DNA from: Salinimonas chungwhensis DSM 16280
Lineage (GTDB): Bacteria; Pseudomonadota; Gammaproteobacteria; Enterobacterales; Alteromonadaceae
DNA: 64,000 nt
Reading direction: 5' to 3'
Assembly: GCF_000378185.1 (NCBI RefSeq)
Contig: NZ_KB899380.1
Location: forward strand, 156,959-220,958
The notes under the pieces are model-generated. The model made no database searches. It had not been told where the DNA came from and worked only from the letters and a program-made list of their open reading frames with translations. Positions 46,657-54,629 of the stretch are shown piece by piece. The position numbers and the translations under genes were made by a program. Within the stretch, counting starts at the first letter, position 1. Every line of letters starts with the position of its first letter.

Positions 46657-47717
46657 TGTTCAAAATTCTTGATCTTTACATCGCCAGAACCCTGTTAAGT
46701 ACCATTGGTATCACGCTTTCGGTGTTAATTGGCCTGAGTGCTCTGATTAAATTTGTTGAACAGCTGCGCAAGCTTGGTGAAGGCGATTATGATGTCGTTC
46801 TTGCCGCTGTTTACGTGGTGCTTAGTCTGCCCCGAGAATTAGAATTGTTCTTTCCGATGGCGACTTTGTTAGGTGGGCTGGTAGGCATGGGTGTACTGGC
46901 CAGCAATAGCGAACTGGTGGTGATGCAGGCCTCTGGTCTGAGCCGGTGGAATATTATCAACTCTGCAATGAAATCTGCTGTAGTAATGATCTTAGCAGTC
47001 ATGGCAGTGGGCGAATGGGTGACGCCTTATGCTGAATCAAAGGCCAAAGAAGTGCGCACAGAGGCTATTTCCGGCGGCTCTTTGTTTTCGTCGGACGAGT
47101 TAGTCTGGGCTAAAGATGGCGAGCATTTTGTCAGTATCGGCCAGGTCGTGACCCGGGAACAACTGAACGATATCACCATATACAATTTTGATGATGCGCT
47201 AAAGCTCGAGGATATTACGTTCGCTGAGAAGGGGTACTATGAAGGCAATGCCTGGTTCTTGTCAGGTGTCACATTAACTCGCTTTACCGATACCAATGTG
47301 TCGAAGGATTCTCTTGAGCGGCAACGCTGGGATTCAACCCTCACCCCTGACAAGCTGGGTATTGTAGCAATTAAGCCCGAAGCGTTATCTATCAGAGGCC
47401 TAAGTGATTACATTCAATATCTGGATAATAATAACCAGGACAGTAGCCGCTACCAACTGGCCTTCTGGCGTAAGGTACTACAACCGATTTCGGTAAGTGT
47501 CATGCTGCTCACCGCGTTATCATTCATTTTTGGTCCTCTTCGGAGTGTCACCATGGGCGCGCGGGTGATCATGGGGGTACTGACTGGCTTTGGATTCTTC
47601 ATTACCAACGAGGTATTCGGGCCACTCAGTCTGGTGTATCAGCTACCACCCTTTCTGGGCGCCCTGCTACCCAGCGCATTGTTTGCTTTAATTGCAACGC
47701 TGCTCTTGCGCAGGTAA
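46656..47717 (+). CDS. lptG: LPS export permease LptG
   Basis: The 353-residue partner of LptF starts at the ATG 46656 (MFKILDLYIARTLL), which overlaps the lptF stop by one base; the GTG directly before it is an alternative. It has the same fold as LptF: N-terminal helices (LSTIGITLSVLIGLSALIKFVEQL), a periplasmic beta-domain (about residues 125-265) and C-terminal helices with FGPLRSVTMGARVIMGVLTGFGFFI. The LptF-LptG pair pushes LPS out of the inner membrane. Coupled translation ensures equal amounts. It is followed by about 440 bases with no gene. Confidence 0.95.
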   Translation: MFKILDLYIARTLLSTIGITLSVLIGLSALIKFVEQLRKLGEGDYDVVLAAVYVVLSLPRELELFFPMATLLGGLVGMGVLASNSELVVMQASGLSRWNIINSAMKSAVVMILAVMAVGEWVTPYAESKAKEVRTEAISGGSLFSSDELVWAKDGEHFVSIGQVVTREQLNDITIYNFDDALKLEDITFAEKGYYEGNAWFLSGVTLTRFTDTNVSKDSLERQRWDSTLTPDKLGIVAIKPEALSIRGLSDYIQYLDNNNQDSSRYQLAFWRKVLQPISVSVMLLTALSFIFGPLRSVTMGARVIMGVLTGFGFFITNEVFGPLSLVYQLPPFLGALLPSALFALIATLLLRR

Positions 47718-48158
47718 CGCCGGTCAGTGACACAACTATCCGGGCCTGCTGCTCTCGGCAGTCAGACAGGTTTAATACGCGTGCTACTCACGCAGGCCTT
47801 TTTGAACCGGGTCGGAAAGAAAATAAAGTGATTTTCTCAGTCCCGCTGGATAGCAACGACCAGATAATGTTGATGGCCTTTTTAGGTTGTTTTTGAAGTG
47901 CTATTGTCTGCTTTTCTACTAGCGCAAAGGCATACTTTTCTACCGGCTAATGGCCTGGCACACATTAGTTAAGGTATGTATTGTTACGAGGCAGCTAACA
48001 AAGATTATCACTAATAAGCCTCATGGCTGATAATATTGCTTAAGCTTAGCATTCAGGTACAGATAATAAGCACAAAAAACGTGAAGACATCGAAACGCCC
48101 TTTTTAAAGATCTGTGGGGAGCGCTATAAACACCACGCCTAAGCCCCGCCCCAAAGCC
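47718..48158. other. Intergenic region, nothing recognised
   Basis: The 441 bases between convergent lptG and the RDD gene contain no convincing reading frame, RNA gene or terminator that I can identify. Confidence 0.5.
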
Positions 48159-48698
48159 TTACCAATTTTTGTGATGATTCGCTTCTTTAGTAAGTTTGAG
48201 AACTTCTGTTCTGGCGAGCCGATCCTGCAGAGACTGCTTGTGTTTTATGTCAAAAAGCACCAGCAATGTTCCCAGGCCACCCAAAGAAGCAACCAGACGG
48301 ATAAATAATCGCCCCCAGGTAACCGGCTCTTCAACGGTGCTAAATATCCGTAATCGCCAGGCTCGCATTCCCAGCGTTTGCCCGCCTTTACGCCAGAACC
48401 ACAGAAAAAAGCCGACCACCCAGGCGCCTACCCAAATCTGAATGATTAGCCGATATGTCAAAGATGCCTGAATGAGATCAGCAGGCTCTTGGTAGCCCTG
48501 CAAACTCAGCATACCATTTTTTAGTAAAACAACGAATGTCACCACCAACACAATGGCGGCACACATGCCTACGGCTGTTGCTACAAGTGCATCGTATATC
48601 ATGGCAAGCAAGCGCCGGAAAAAGCCCGCCCGGGGCATCTGCTGAGCGGTGTTTGAAGAGCTGCCAGACTGATGTTTTTTACGCAATGTTTTTTTCAA
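48159..48698 (-). CDS. RDD-family membrane protein
   Basis: The 179-residue protein has a basic cytoplasmic start (MKKTLRKKHQSGSSS) and the RDD signature: PRAGFFRRLLAMIYDALV, the Arg-Asp pattern in the first helix, and later GGQTLGMRAWRLRIFS. Three or four membrane helices are visible (about residues 35-65, 85-108, 138-160). Some RDD proteins move Na+, Li+ or K+ for H+, but most are uncharacterised. It is convergent with lptG, as in related Alteromonadaceae genomes by my memory, and is the last core gene before the tRNA-Leu. Confidence 0.85.
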   Translation of the reverse strand: MKKTLRKKHQSGSSSNTAQQMPRAGFFRRLLAMIYDALVATAVGMCAAIVLVVTFVVLLKNGMLSLQGYQEPADLIQASLTYRLIIQIWVGAWVVGFFLWFWRKGGQTLGMRAWRLRIFSTVEEPVTWGRLFIRLVASLGGLGTLLVLFDIKHKQSLQDRLARTEVLKLTKEANHHKNW

Positions 48699-48897
48699 AG
48701 TTTATCCCTGTTTTGCACCGCTATAGGATGACATAACTTAAAATACTCTCAACAAAAACTTAGCTAAGTGGTTATGGTTGTAGTGGTTCGAATCACTGTG
48801 CATAAAGCTTAATCGCATAAAGCTTGCTACAATTGCCACTGGCATAGAATGAATTGCACACCAATTAATCAAAGAGTGCAGCTTAAGCAAAAAAAGC

Positions 48898-48925
48898 TTG
48901 AGTGTCACAGGTACATCGCTATAAT
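48898..48925 (+). promoter_or_regulatory. Sigma-70 promoter of the tRNA-Leu locus
   Basis: TTGAGT and TATAAT are 16 bases apart, ending about 30 bases before the truncated tRNA copy. A hairpin (ATCGACGG, CAC, CCGTCGAT) follows at 48935-48953. The box is close to consensus and is the only strong promoter I found upstream of the tRNA region. Confidence 0.75.
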
Positions 48926-48954
48926 GCTCATCACATCGACGGCACCCGTCGATA

Positions 48955-48995
48955 ATGCCAGTGTGATGGAATTGGTAGACATGACGGATTCAAAA
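48955..48995 (+). pseudogene. Truncated copy of the 5' half of tRNA-Leu
   Basis: Forty-one bases, from ATGCCAGTG to GATTCAAAA, are identical to 49121-49161, i.e. two leader bases plus the acceptor strand, D-arm and half of the anticodon loop of tRNA-Leu. After the shared CAAAA the sequence is unrelated, so it cannot fold as a tRNA. It sits about 30 bases downstream of a strong promoter. Confidence 0.9.
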
Positions 48996-49122
48996 ATGAA
49001 TGCGTCTAGCCAACCACAACGGCAAAGTCATTGAAAGGTAAGCATCTTTTGACTAAAACAAGCAAAAATACGCTTGCAAAGATTTGCAAAGTTTTTAGAC
49101 TACGCAAATAGTAAAGCTAGAT

Positions 49123-49207
49123 GCCAGTGTGATGGAATTGGTAGACATGACGGATTCAAAATCCGTTGCCTTCGGGCGTGGCGGTTCAAGTCCGCCCACT
49201 GGTACCA
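49123..49207 (+). tRNA. tRNA-Leu (anticodon CAA)
   Basis: The 85-base class II tRNA has acceptor arms GCCAGTG and CACTGGT, an anticodon arm ACGGA-TTCAAAA-TCCGT with anticodon CAA (reads UUG), a long variable arm (TGCCTTCGGGCGT), the T-arm GGCGG-TTCAAGT-CCGCC and an encoded 3' ACCA. It marks the boundary of the conserved chromosome and the accessory region to its right. Confidence 0.95.
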
Positions 49208-49242
49208 CTCTTTTCTAGTTCATAGAAAAGAGCCACAATCAG

Positions 49243-49265
49243 CCGACGCAAGTCGGTTTTTTGTT
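49243..49265 (+). terminator. Terminator of tRNA-Leu
   Basis: CCGAC, a GCAA loop and GTCGG are followed by TTTTTTGTTTTT. The hairpin is 36 bases downstream of the tRNA end. Confidence 0.85.
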
Positions 49266-49298
49266 TTTATGTCCCGCATACTGGCTATACATTAGCGG

Positions 49299-51614
49299 TT
49301 AGACGTACCTTTTAATTATTAGATTCTGCTCGTCCGTCAATCCTGAAAGATCATCTATAAATACAATGCCATTCTCATCTACGTGGGCAACAATGGTTGC
49401 TATCCATTCAACATCCTCGGGATCGAAACCATATTTTAATAACCAAATTTCGGTTTCATCATTAGTTCCAAATCGAAGATAATTGCTAAGAACCTTGGAC
49501 CGCTCATCTCCAGTCTCTTCATAGTAAACTGCTAACGCCGCACATATGGGATCAGCTAGTGATAGACTGATAACCTTATCTAAGTAATCGTATGTGTCGT
49601 AAACCAAGCGGTCATAATCAAAATTTCTGACAGACATACTTCCTGGAAAAAGCGGATAAGATTTAGTTAATCTCGAATTGGGCAGCTTCTCTGCTTGTGC
49701 GGAATACTTTATCTTTAGCCTTTTCAATTTTTTATTGTATTCACTTTGCTCTACTTCATTTTCTCGAAGTTTCCGCGCAAGCTTTCGTCTCTCATCCCGC
49801 TGCGTTAGATAAGAGTGACGTAGCGACAAGGTTTCACTAAACGACTTGCCTTGTACTTTCCACAATAGAAGAGGTATTGCGGCACTAAGCACAGCTTGTT
49901 CACCGGACAAGAGCTTGCTGCGTCTTAGATGCGAGCAGTATATCGTCTTTAATTTATCTTTAACTTGCCGTCTAACGGGATCTCCCAGCGCATAATATTG
50001 GTTTCCAGTTATGGCTTTCTCACCATCAATGAGTTTATCTAGAACGAATTTGATTTGCGTTCTCAAATTAGCCGCTCGAATACGCTCAACTTGAGAGTTG
50101 GTCAAATGAAGGTCATCATTAAACGTATCTGTTTTTACAGCTTCTACCAAGTCCGTGAAATCTTCAGGAATATTCTTGATATCATCGTCCAGTTTTGACG
50201 TTTCGCTAATTACGACATCAGAAGATAACCGACTTGAGAAAGTTTTCACGTTCTCTCTACGAACAATAGTGTACCCAAAATCAAATTTAGAAAGATCTGT
50301 ACTTCTTCCTGATCTACCGATCAAATTCTTAAGTGTCAGTTCATTCATGTAGACGAAGTTATCTATAAGCACACAATCAAAAGGCATGTTAATACCCTGA
50401 TTTAAAGTCGATGTTGCAAAGCAAAGTTTTGCGTACCCGTTGCGCACAAAGTTTTCAATCAAGAGCCTTGCTTTTAGCGGCATTGAGCCATGATGGACTA
50501 CGACACCTCTTTTCATTAACTGAATAAAAGAAGATTGCTTACCAAGCTGCGTCTCTGACGAACCTATATATTTTTCGAGCATAGAAACAAATTTTAAAGC
50601 TTCTGGCTCGTCGATCGGCGGACACTGTTCAATGTATTGTCCATACTCTTCAATATGTCTACCATCAAAGATTTTTGCTTTCGACGAGTAAATTAGAACG
50701 GTTCCATTGCTGTCGAGCGTGGAAGAAATTATATCATTATCTAACTTTATTTCGTCTGTATCAGTGTACGGTGAGAATACTTTAAAACTTCCATCTTCTT
50801 CCAAAGTAACAAAAATCTTACCAACGTTGCTTTGCTTAAAGCTGTCTGCTTGATAGTTTTCTACGAAACCGTGTTTAATAAATTGTGCTTTGGGGTTAGA
50901 GACAAAAGGGTGAGCAAATACCTTTGTAGCGTTAGGGAATTCTCTTTCTGTTCGCCTTACAAAAGCATCGAATGACAACCCCCTAACAGGCTCTTCAGAT
51001 ATTTGAGCTTCGTCAAAAAGGAACATTCCCACATCAAAATCACTACCATACTTGAATATTTCTATCCCTCTTTCCGGTGTGATAATAAAGATTCGCCGTG
51101 ACGTATTATGCTGATTTATATTTTCAATGAACTGAAGTACCAAAACATCGTTTTGCACCAAGTCAATAACTACTGAGTAGAACTCAGCGATTAATGCTCG
51201 CGAGGGAACTACAATTACAATATCTTTATCATAGTCTTTAACAAGTTCGCGAAATAGGTATGACTTTCCAGTACTTGTAGGCGCTGAGAATGAATAGAAG
51301 TGCTTCTCATGAATTGCTTTGTAAGCAGTTGCCTGCATTGGTGTGAAGGTTCGCCCGAATTTCTGCTCTATTGCATCGCCTAAGTCTTTATATATTGCTT
51401 CTAATACTGAGCTAGGTTCCACTTGCTTGTAAAATAAGCCCATAACACTTATTAGCTTTTCTTCATACTCCGAGAATGTTTCTGGGTGAATCACTTTGAT
51501 TAAACTGATGACTTCCAAGACTGCTAGGTTTATAGGACCTTTTGTATGGAATTCCTTGATTGCGTCAGAAAGTATCTCGCGTATACCTTCACCGTTTTCT
51601 ATCTGCTCAAGCAT
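49299..51614 (-). CDS. hamB: Hachiman-type defence helicase, HamB-like
   Basis: The 771-residue superfamily 2 helicase has Walker A APTSTGKSYLFRELV (about residue 111), a DEAH-box variant FLFDEAQ, motif Ia VVPSRALIAEF, motif IV-V block VVHHGSMPLKARLLIENF and FATSTLNQGINMP, and motif VI IGRSGRS. A large C-terminal region (about 420-771) is specific and has two stretches (KVISLSLADPICAALAVYY and WLLKYGFDPEDVEWIATIV) that recall Hachiman helicases. HamB scans DNA, and HamA is released to cut when damage is found. The gene overlaps hamA by 8 bases (51607-51614), so HamA is made first. It is AT-rich relative to the core. Assignment as HamB depends mainly on the HamA neighbour. Confidence 0.72.
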   Translation of the reverse strand: MLEQIENGEGIREILSDAIKEFHTKGPINLAVLEVISLIKVIHPETFSEYEEKLISVMGLFYKQVEPSSVLEAIYKDLGDAIEQKFGRTFTPMQATAYKAIHEKHFYSFSAPTSTGKSYLFRELVKDYDKDIVIVVPSRALIAEFYSVVIDLVQNDVLVLQFIENINQHNTSRRIFIITPERGIEIFKYGSDFDVGMFLFDEAQISEEPVRGLSFDAFVRRTEREFPNATKVFAHPFVSNPKAQFIKHGFVENYQADSFKQSNVGKIFVTLEEDGSFKVFSPYTDTDEIKLDNDIISSTLDSNGTVLIYSSKAKIFDGRHIEEYGQYIEQCPPIDEPEALKFVSMLEKYIGSSETQLGKQSSFIQLMKRGVVVHHGSMPLKARLLIENFVRNGYAKLCFATSTLNQGINMPFDCVLIDNFVYMNELTLKNLIGRSGRSTDLSKFDFGYTIVRRENVKTFSSRLSSDVVISETSKLDDDIKNIPEDFTDLVEAVKTDTFNDDLHLTNSQVERIRAANLRTQIKFVLDKLIDGEKAITGNQYYALGDPVRRQVKDKLKTIYCSHLRRSKLLSGEQAVLSAAIPLLLWKVQGKSFSETLSLRHSYLTQRDERRKLARKLRENEVEQSEYNKKLKRLKIKYSAQAEKLPNSRLTKSYPLFPGSMSVRNFDYDRLVYDTYDYLDKVISLSLADPICAALAVYYEETGDERSKVLSNYLRFGTNDETEIWLLKYGFDPEDVEWIATIVAHVDENGIVFIDDLSGLTDEQNLIIKRYV

Positions 51615-52311
51615 TTACTTTAACCCCTATAAGGTAGATAGCTTCAAACTGAAGAAGGTCATTCAGGTGAACTGAATTCAATGCGTTTTGCATTATCTTC
51701 AGTGGCTCATCAGATACGACTGAAAACGCAGCACAGTAAGATCTTATGCCTTTGGTAGCATTTTGTATTGCTGTTTCGGACACGAAGTTTCTCAAGTCAC
51801 TTAGTTCTTGAGTATCCTTCTTAGCCAGGATGAATTCATTTATTTGTTTTAATGCTCTTCCGTGTGCATTGCCAACTCCACTATACTTAGCCTCACCGAA
51901 AGTGATCACCGCCTCCGTTGCTTCTGAATGGAAATCAAAGCCGGGATTACCAGAAATCTTTTCTTTTATTAACTCAGCGAGAGGAAGACGGAAGTGTTTT
52001 AAGTATTCATGTAGCGTCGAAAGAGCCGTATCTGAGATCATATATTCGCCAAACTCTTCGGAGAGTTCGCTTTGAACGTTGTTAAGAATTTCATTAACGA
52101 CTTTATCAATAGTTGGTTGAGAGCGAGCTGAATAAGTTAGCTCATCAACAATATCCAATGGCTTTAACCAACTAGTATCGGTAACGGTGTTGTACATCTC
52201 TTTCACCCTTTCCTCTATATTTGATATACAGATGGCCAAGGAGTAGATTTTGCCTTCGGAGGCTTGGGAAAGTTCGGACATATCCATAACGTCCAATTGA
52301 ATTAATTCCAT
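51607..52311 (-). CDS. hamA: Hachiman-type nuclease HamA, DUF1837-like
   Basis: The 234-residue protein has a DUF1837-like core. A PD-(D/E)xK pattern is visible: D126 in PGFDFHSE and E140-x-K142 in TFGEAKYS, the spacing expected for HamA, whose reported catalytic residues are a Glu-x-Lys pair close to this position. HamA is a nuclease held inactive by the HamB helicase and degrades DNA after phage infection is sensed. The order hamA-hamB on one strand with an 8-base overlap is the canonical layout. Upstream 214 bases separate it from a divergent Mrr-type gene. An alternative is an uncharacterised helicase-nuclease pair of the same fold. Confidence 0.72.
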   Translation of the reverse strand: MELIQLDVMDMSELSQASEGKIYSLAICISNIEERVKEMYNTVTDTSWLKPLDIVDELTYSARSQPTIDKVVNEILNNVQSELSEEFGEYMISDTALSTLHEYLKHFRLPLAELIKEKISGNPGFDFHSEATEAVITFGEAKYSGVGNAHGRALKQINEFILAKKDTQELSDLRNFVSETAIQNATKGIRSYCAAFSVVSDEPLKIMQNALNSVHLNDLLQFEAIYLIGVKVNA

Positions 52312-52525
52312 TTATATTACACACCACCATAAACCGTATTCACCAAGTCTTGCAGCTTCTCTGTAAAGTCCAGTATGACTCTCCTGCGCTGAAAGATGTA
52401 GGTGGTCTCCTTTGGTCGAGACAAAATACTAGAACATAAGACAATACTACACGATTGGAATAAATACCCAATCAAGACATTGTCTGAGTTACTATTTCGA
52501 GATTATTCAACATGGATGTTTGATT

Positions 52526-53284
52526 ATGCCAAGGAGAAACACTTCTTTTGCCGATCTTCTATTGCAAGCGCCATGGTGGGTTTCCGTCGTGGCGGCAGCG
52601 ATCACCTATTTTGTGATGGGCCATTTACTGCCCGCTATCGAAACAGAAAACCAGCTTATTAACATGGTGTTTAAGGCGCTTGCTGTTCCTGCGCCTTATT
52701 TTGCATTTTTCATACTCCTCATCGCGCCTTTTTCGTTTTTCAATTCACGACGCAAGGCCAAGCAACTAGATACTCAAAAGAGTATTGATACCATTCGACA
52801 ACTCCACTGGCGCAATTTTGAAGAGCTAGTCGCTGAAGCATATCGCAGACAAGGTTATCGAGTGGCAGAAGGCGGGTTCGGTGCGGACGGTGGCATCGAC
52901 TTAGAATTGAGAAAAAACGATGAATGGGTGCTCGTACAATGTAAACAGTGGAAAGCCCAAAAAGTAGGCGTGAACGTGATACGTGAGATGTTCGGCGTGC
53001 TCTCGGCAAGTAATGCAGATAAGGTTATTGTTATTACTTCAGGCCGGTACACCCAGCAGGCAATCGACTTCGCATCTGACAAGCCAATGCTACTCGTTGA
53101 CGGCAACGGACTACTTTCCCTTATCCATGATGTGCAAACGGCCCCCAAAGTAGAAGCGACAAAGCAGACCATCTGTCCAAGGTGTGGTAGTGAGCTTGTT
53201 GAACGACAAGCGAAACGTGGTATCAATGCAGGGAATACTTTCTTAGGTTGTTCCAGTTTTCCAAAGTGCCGTTATAGCGAGTAG
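52526..53284 (+). CDS. Membrane-anchored Mrr-type restriction endonuclease with zinc finger
   Basis: The ATG at 52526 is preferred to the TTG 6 bases earlier. The 252-residue product has two N-terminal membrane helices (about residues 13-32 and 45-70), then an Mrr_cat domain (about 85-195) with LHWRNFEELVAEAYRRQGYRV, GADGGIDLEL (catalytic Asp) and VLVQCKQWK (Gln-x-Lys). A C-terminal zinc ribbon follows, as in topoisomerase I (CPRCG ... CSSFPKC). Such proteins cleave modified or foreign DNA or act in membrane-linked DNA processing. It is divergent from hamA; whether it belongs to the island or to the recipient chromosome is not clear. Confidence 0.85.
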   Translation: MPRRNTSFADLLLQAPWWVSVVAAAITYFVMGHLLPAIETENQLINMVFKALAVPAPYFAFFILLIAPFSFFNSRRKAKQLDTQKSIDTIRQLHWRNFEELVAEAYRRQGYRVAEGGFGADGGIDLELRKNDEWVLVQCKQWKAQKVGVNVIREMFGVLSASNADKVIVITSGRYTQQAIDFASDKPMLLVDGNGLLSLIHDVQTAPKVEATKQTICPRCGSELVERQAKRGINAGNTFLGCSSFPKCRYSE

Positions 53285-53336
53285 CCGATGGACACAGTGC
53301 CCATCGGCTACTATGAGCGATAACGATAAAGCCTAA

Positions 53337-53567
53337 CTAACGCCTTACAGGTCTTTGATAACTCCACTTAAATTCTTTTTTGGGATCGTAATCACTTCGG
53401 CTTCGTTTATTGAATTCTGCTTCAGCAGTCTGCTTTGTTTTATACTTTCTGATTTCCTGTTTGGGATATCCTTGCGTGTACCTTGATGCTTCCTTGTAAC
53501 TGCAATAAATGCCCGGACAGGCACCAACAAAAACTACATACCAAGGGCTTTTATTTACAACGTTCAT
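53337..53567 (-). CDS. Stand-alone viroplasmin-domain protein (RNase H1 N-terminal domain)
   Basis: I start at the ATG 53567 with GGAGG 8 bases before it (MNVVNKSPWYVVFVG); the upstream TTG is less likely. The 76-residue protein matches the caulimovirus viroplasmin / RNase H1 N-terminal fold: WYVVFVGACPGIYCSYKEAS, then GYPKQEIRKYKTKQTAEAEFN. In RNase HI of eukaryotes and some bacteria this domain binds RNA:DNA hybrids and double-stranded RNA. Here no RNase H follows. It is the last gene of the recombinase/AAA operon. A nucleic-acid binding role is likely; its partner is unknown. Confidence 0.8.
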   Translation of the reverse strand: MNVVNKSPWYVVFVGACPGIYCSYKEASRYTQGYPKQEIRKYKTKQTAEAEFNKRSRSDYDPKKEFKWSYQRPVRR

Positions 53568-53635
53568 ATAAACCTCCAATTGATAGGCGCCTCATTGCGC
53601 CTATCAACCGGTTTACAGTTTTGATTTATCTGGCC

Positions 53636-54046
53636 CTACTCTTCACTAACTGATACCTGAAATGCTGATAGCTCACGCCAGTAATGCAAAAAGTTGCCTT
53701 CCCATATCCGGTAGATGTCGTACCCAGTCTCAATTGGGAATATACCGTGTAGATTTTGAAAAACTCCACCCTGAAAGTCGAAATCCAACTCTTTGACGAG
53801 CTCAGCGAACGGCCCAATACCGATATAAGCAAAGTCTGTGATATAGATGATATCGAATGCATCACCTTTCCTTTCCAGTCGGATTTCGACTGGATGAAAG
53901 CCGCCTGTTTCGGCTGAGTAACTTGGATCGCGGAAGTTAAGTGTGATTGCTGATGTAGACACTGACGTATCGCCTAGCTCTTCAGTCAGAGCCGCAGTTA
54001 AACGCTTAGATACTGGCAGCGCCAAGTCCTTATAGTTAATATCCAT
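53636..54046 (-). CDS. DUF2787-like protein
   Basis: The 136-residue acidic protein matches the DUF2787 pattern by my recollection: TSAITLNFRDPSYSAETGGFHPVEIRLER in the middle and DIIYITDFAYIGIGPFAELVKELDFDFQGG later. The domain is found in mobile-element regions of Vibrio, Shewanella and relatives, without a known function. It is beta-rich and has no membrane helix or nuclease motif. It sits 97 bases downstream of the DUF6641-like gene and 69 bases before the viroplasmin gene, all on one strand. Confidence 0.7.
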   Translation of the reverse strand: MDINYKDLALPVSKRLTAALTEELGDTSVSTSAITLNFRDPSYSAETGGFHPVEIRLERKGDAFDIIYITDFAYIGIGPFAELVKELDFDFQGGVFQNLHGIFPIETGYDIYRIWEGNFLHYWRELSAFQVSVSEE

Positions 54047-54143
54047 AAATATACCGTAGAAATTTTGAAATAAAACGCCCTGACAGCGTGGATTGCTAAT
54101 TTATGTAAACATTGCTGAAAGGGCGGACTGATGGAGTTGCGTT

Positions 54144-54611
54144 TTAGCTTTTGGGTTTGGCAGGTTGTTTCTGGCTAGCGGACTTTTTCGTACCATTGGC
54201 CGGAGCGAGCAGATACGTATCAAGCTCCCCTTTTTCAACCGCCTGAATCACTGTTGCGATTGTCTCAGGGATCTTACTGGCTTCACCGACATCGATTGCA
54301 GGCTTGCCGGTATCAAACTCTATCGGCTTGTTGTTGACCTTAACCTCTAAGTAAAAGTGACCATCACTGTCGTAGTACCAAGGCCGAACCGTGATTTGAC
54401 GGCGCTCTTTTTTGCGCTCACCAGTTTCTGGATCTTTTACTACTTTCTCGCGATAGGCCTCGAAAGGCCGTCTTTCGATCATGCATGTTGCCATCTCCTG
54501 CTGCTGCTCCAACTTCTCGATGAGCTTCATGCGTTTGCCGATAACGGGCGGTTTGGACTCAAGTTTTGGACGAGCGGTGACCTTGAGCGAACTCAATACT
54601 GATGTAGTCAT
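54144..54611 (-). CDS. DUF6641-like protein
   Basis: The 155-residue protein starts MTTSVLSSLKVTARPKLESKPP and continues with a basic helix (residues 24-45), then RRQITVRPWYYDSDGHFYLEVKVNNKPIEFDTGKPAI, and ends in a Lys-rich, Ala- and Pro-rich tail. This layout is known from integrative elements of gammaproteobacteria as DUF6641, as far as I recall. The basic tail suggests DNA or RNA binding. It follows the AAA gene by 18 bases, so it is certainly in the same operon. No enzyme motif is visible. Confidence 0.65.
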   Translation of the reverse strand: MTTSVLSSLKVTARPKLESKPPVIGKRMKLIEKLEQQQEMATCMIERRPFEAYREKVVKDPETGERKKERRQITVRPWYYDSDGHFYLEVKVNNKPIEFDTGKPAIDVGEASKIPETIATVIQAVEKGELDTYLLAPANGTKKSASQKQPAKPKS

Positions 54612-54629
54612 GTTGTTTACCTCGTTAGG

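Noticed and set aside
48849..49034. Small protein-coding gene before the tRNA
   Set aside because: The frame runs through the promoter and the truncated tRNA copy and has no ribosome site.
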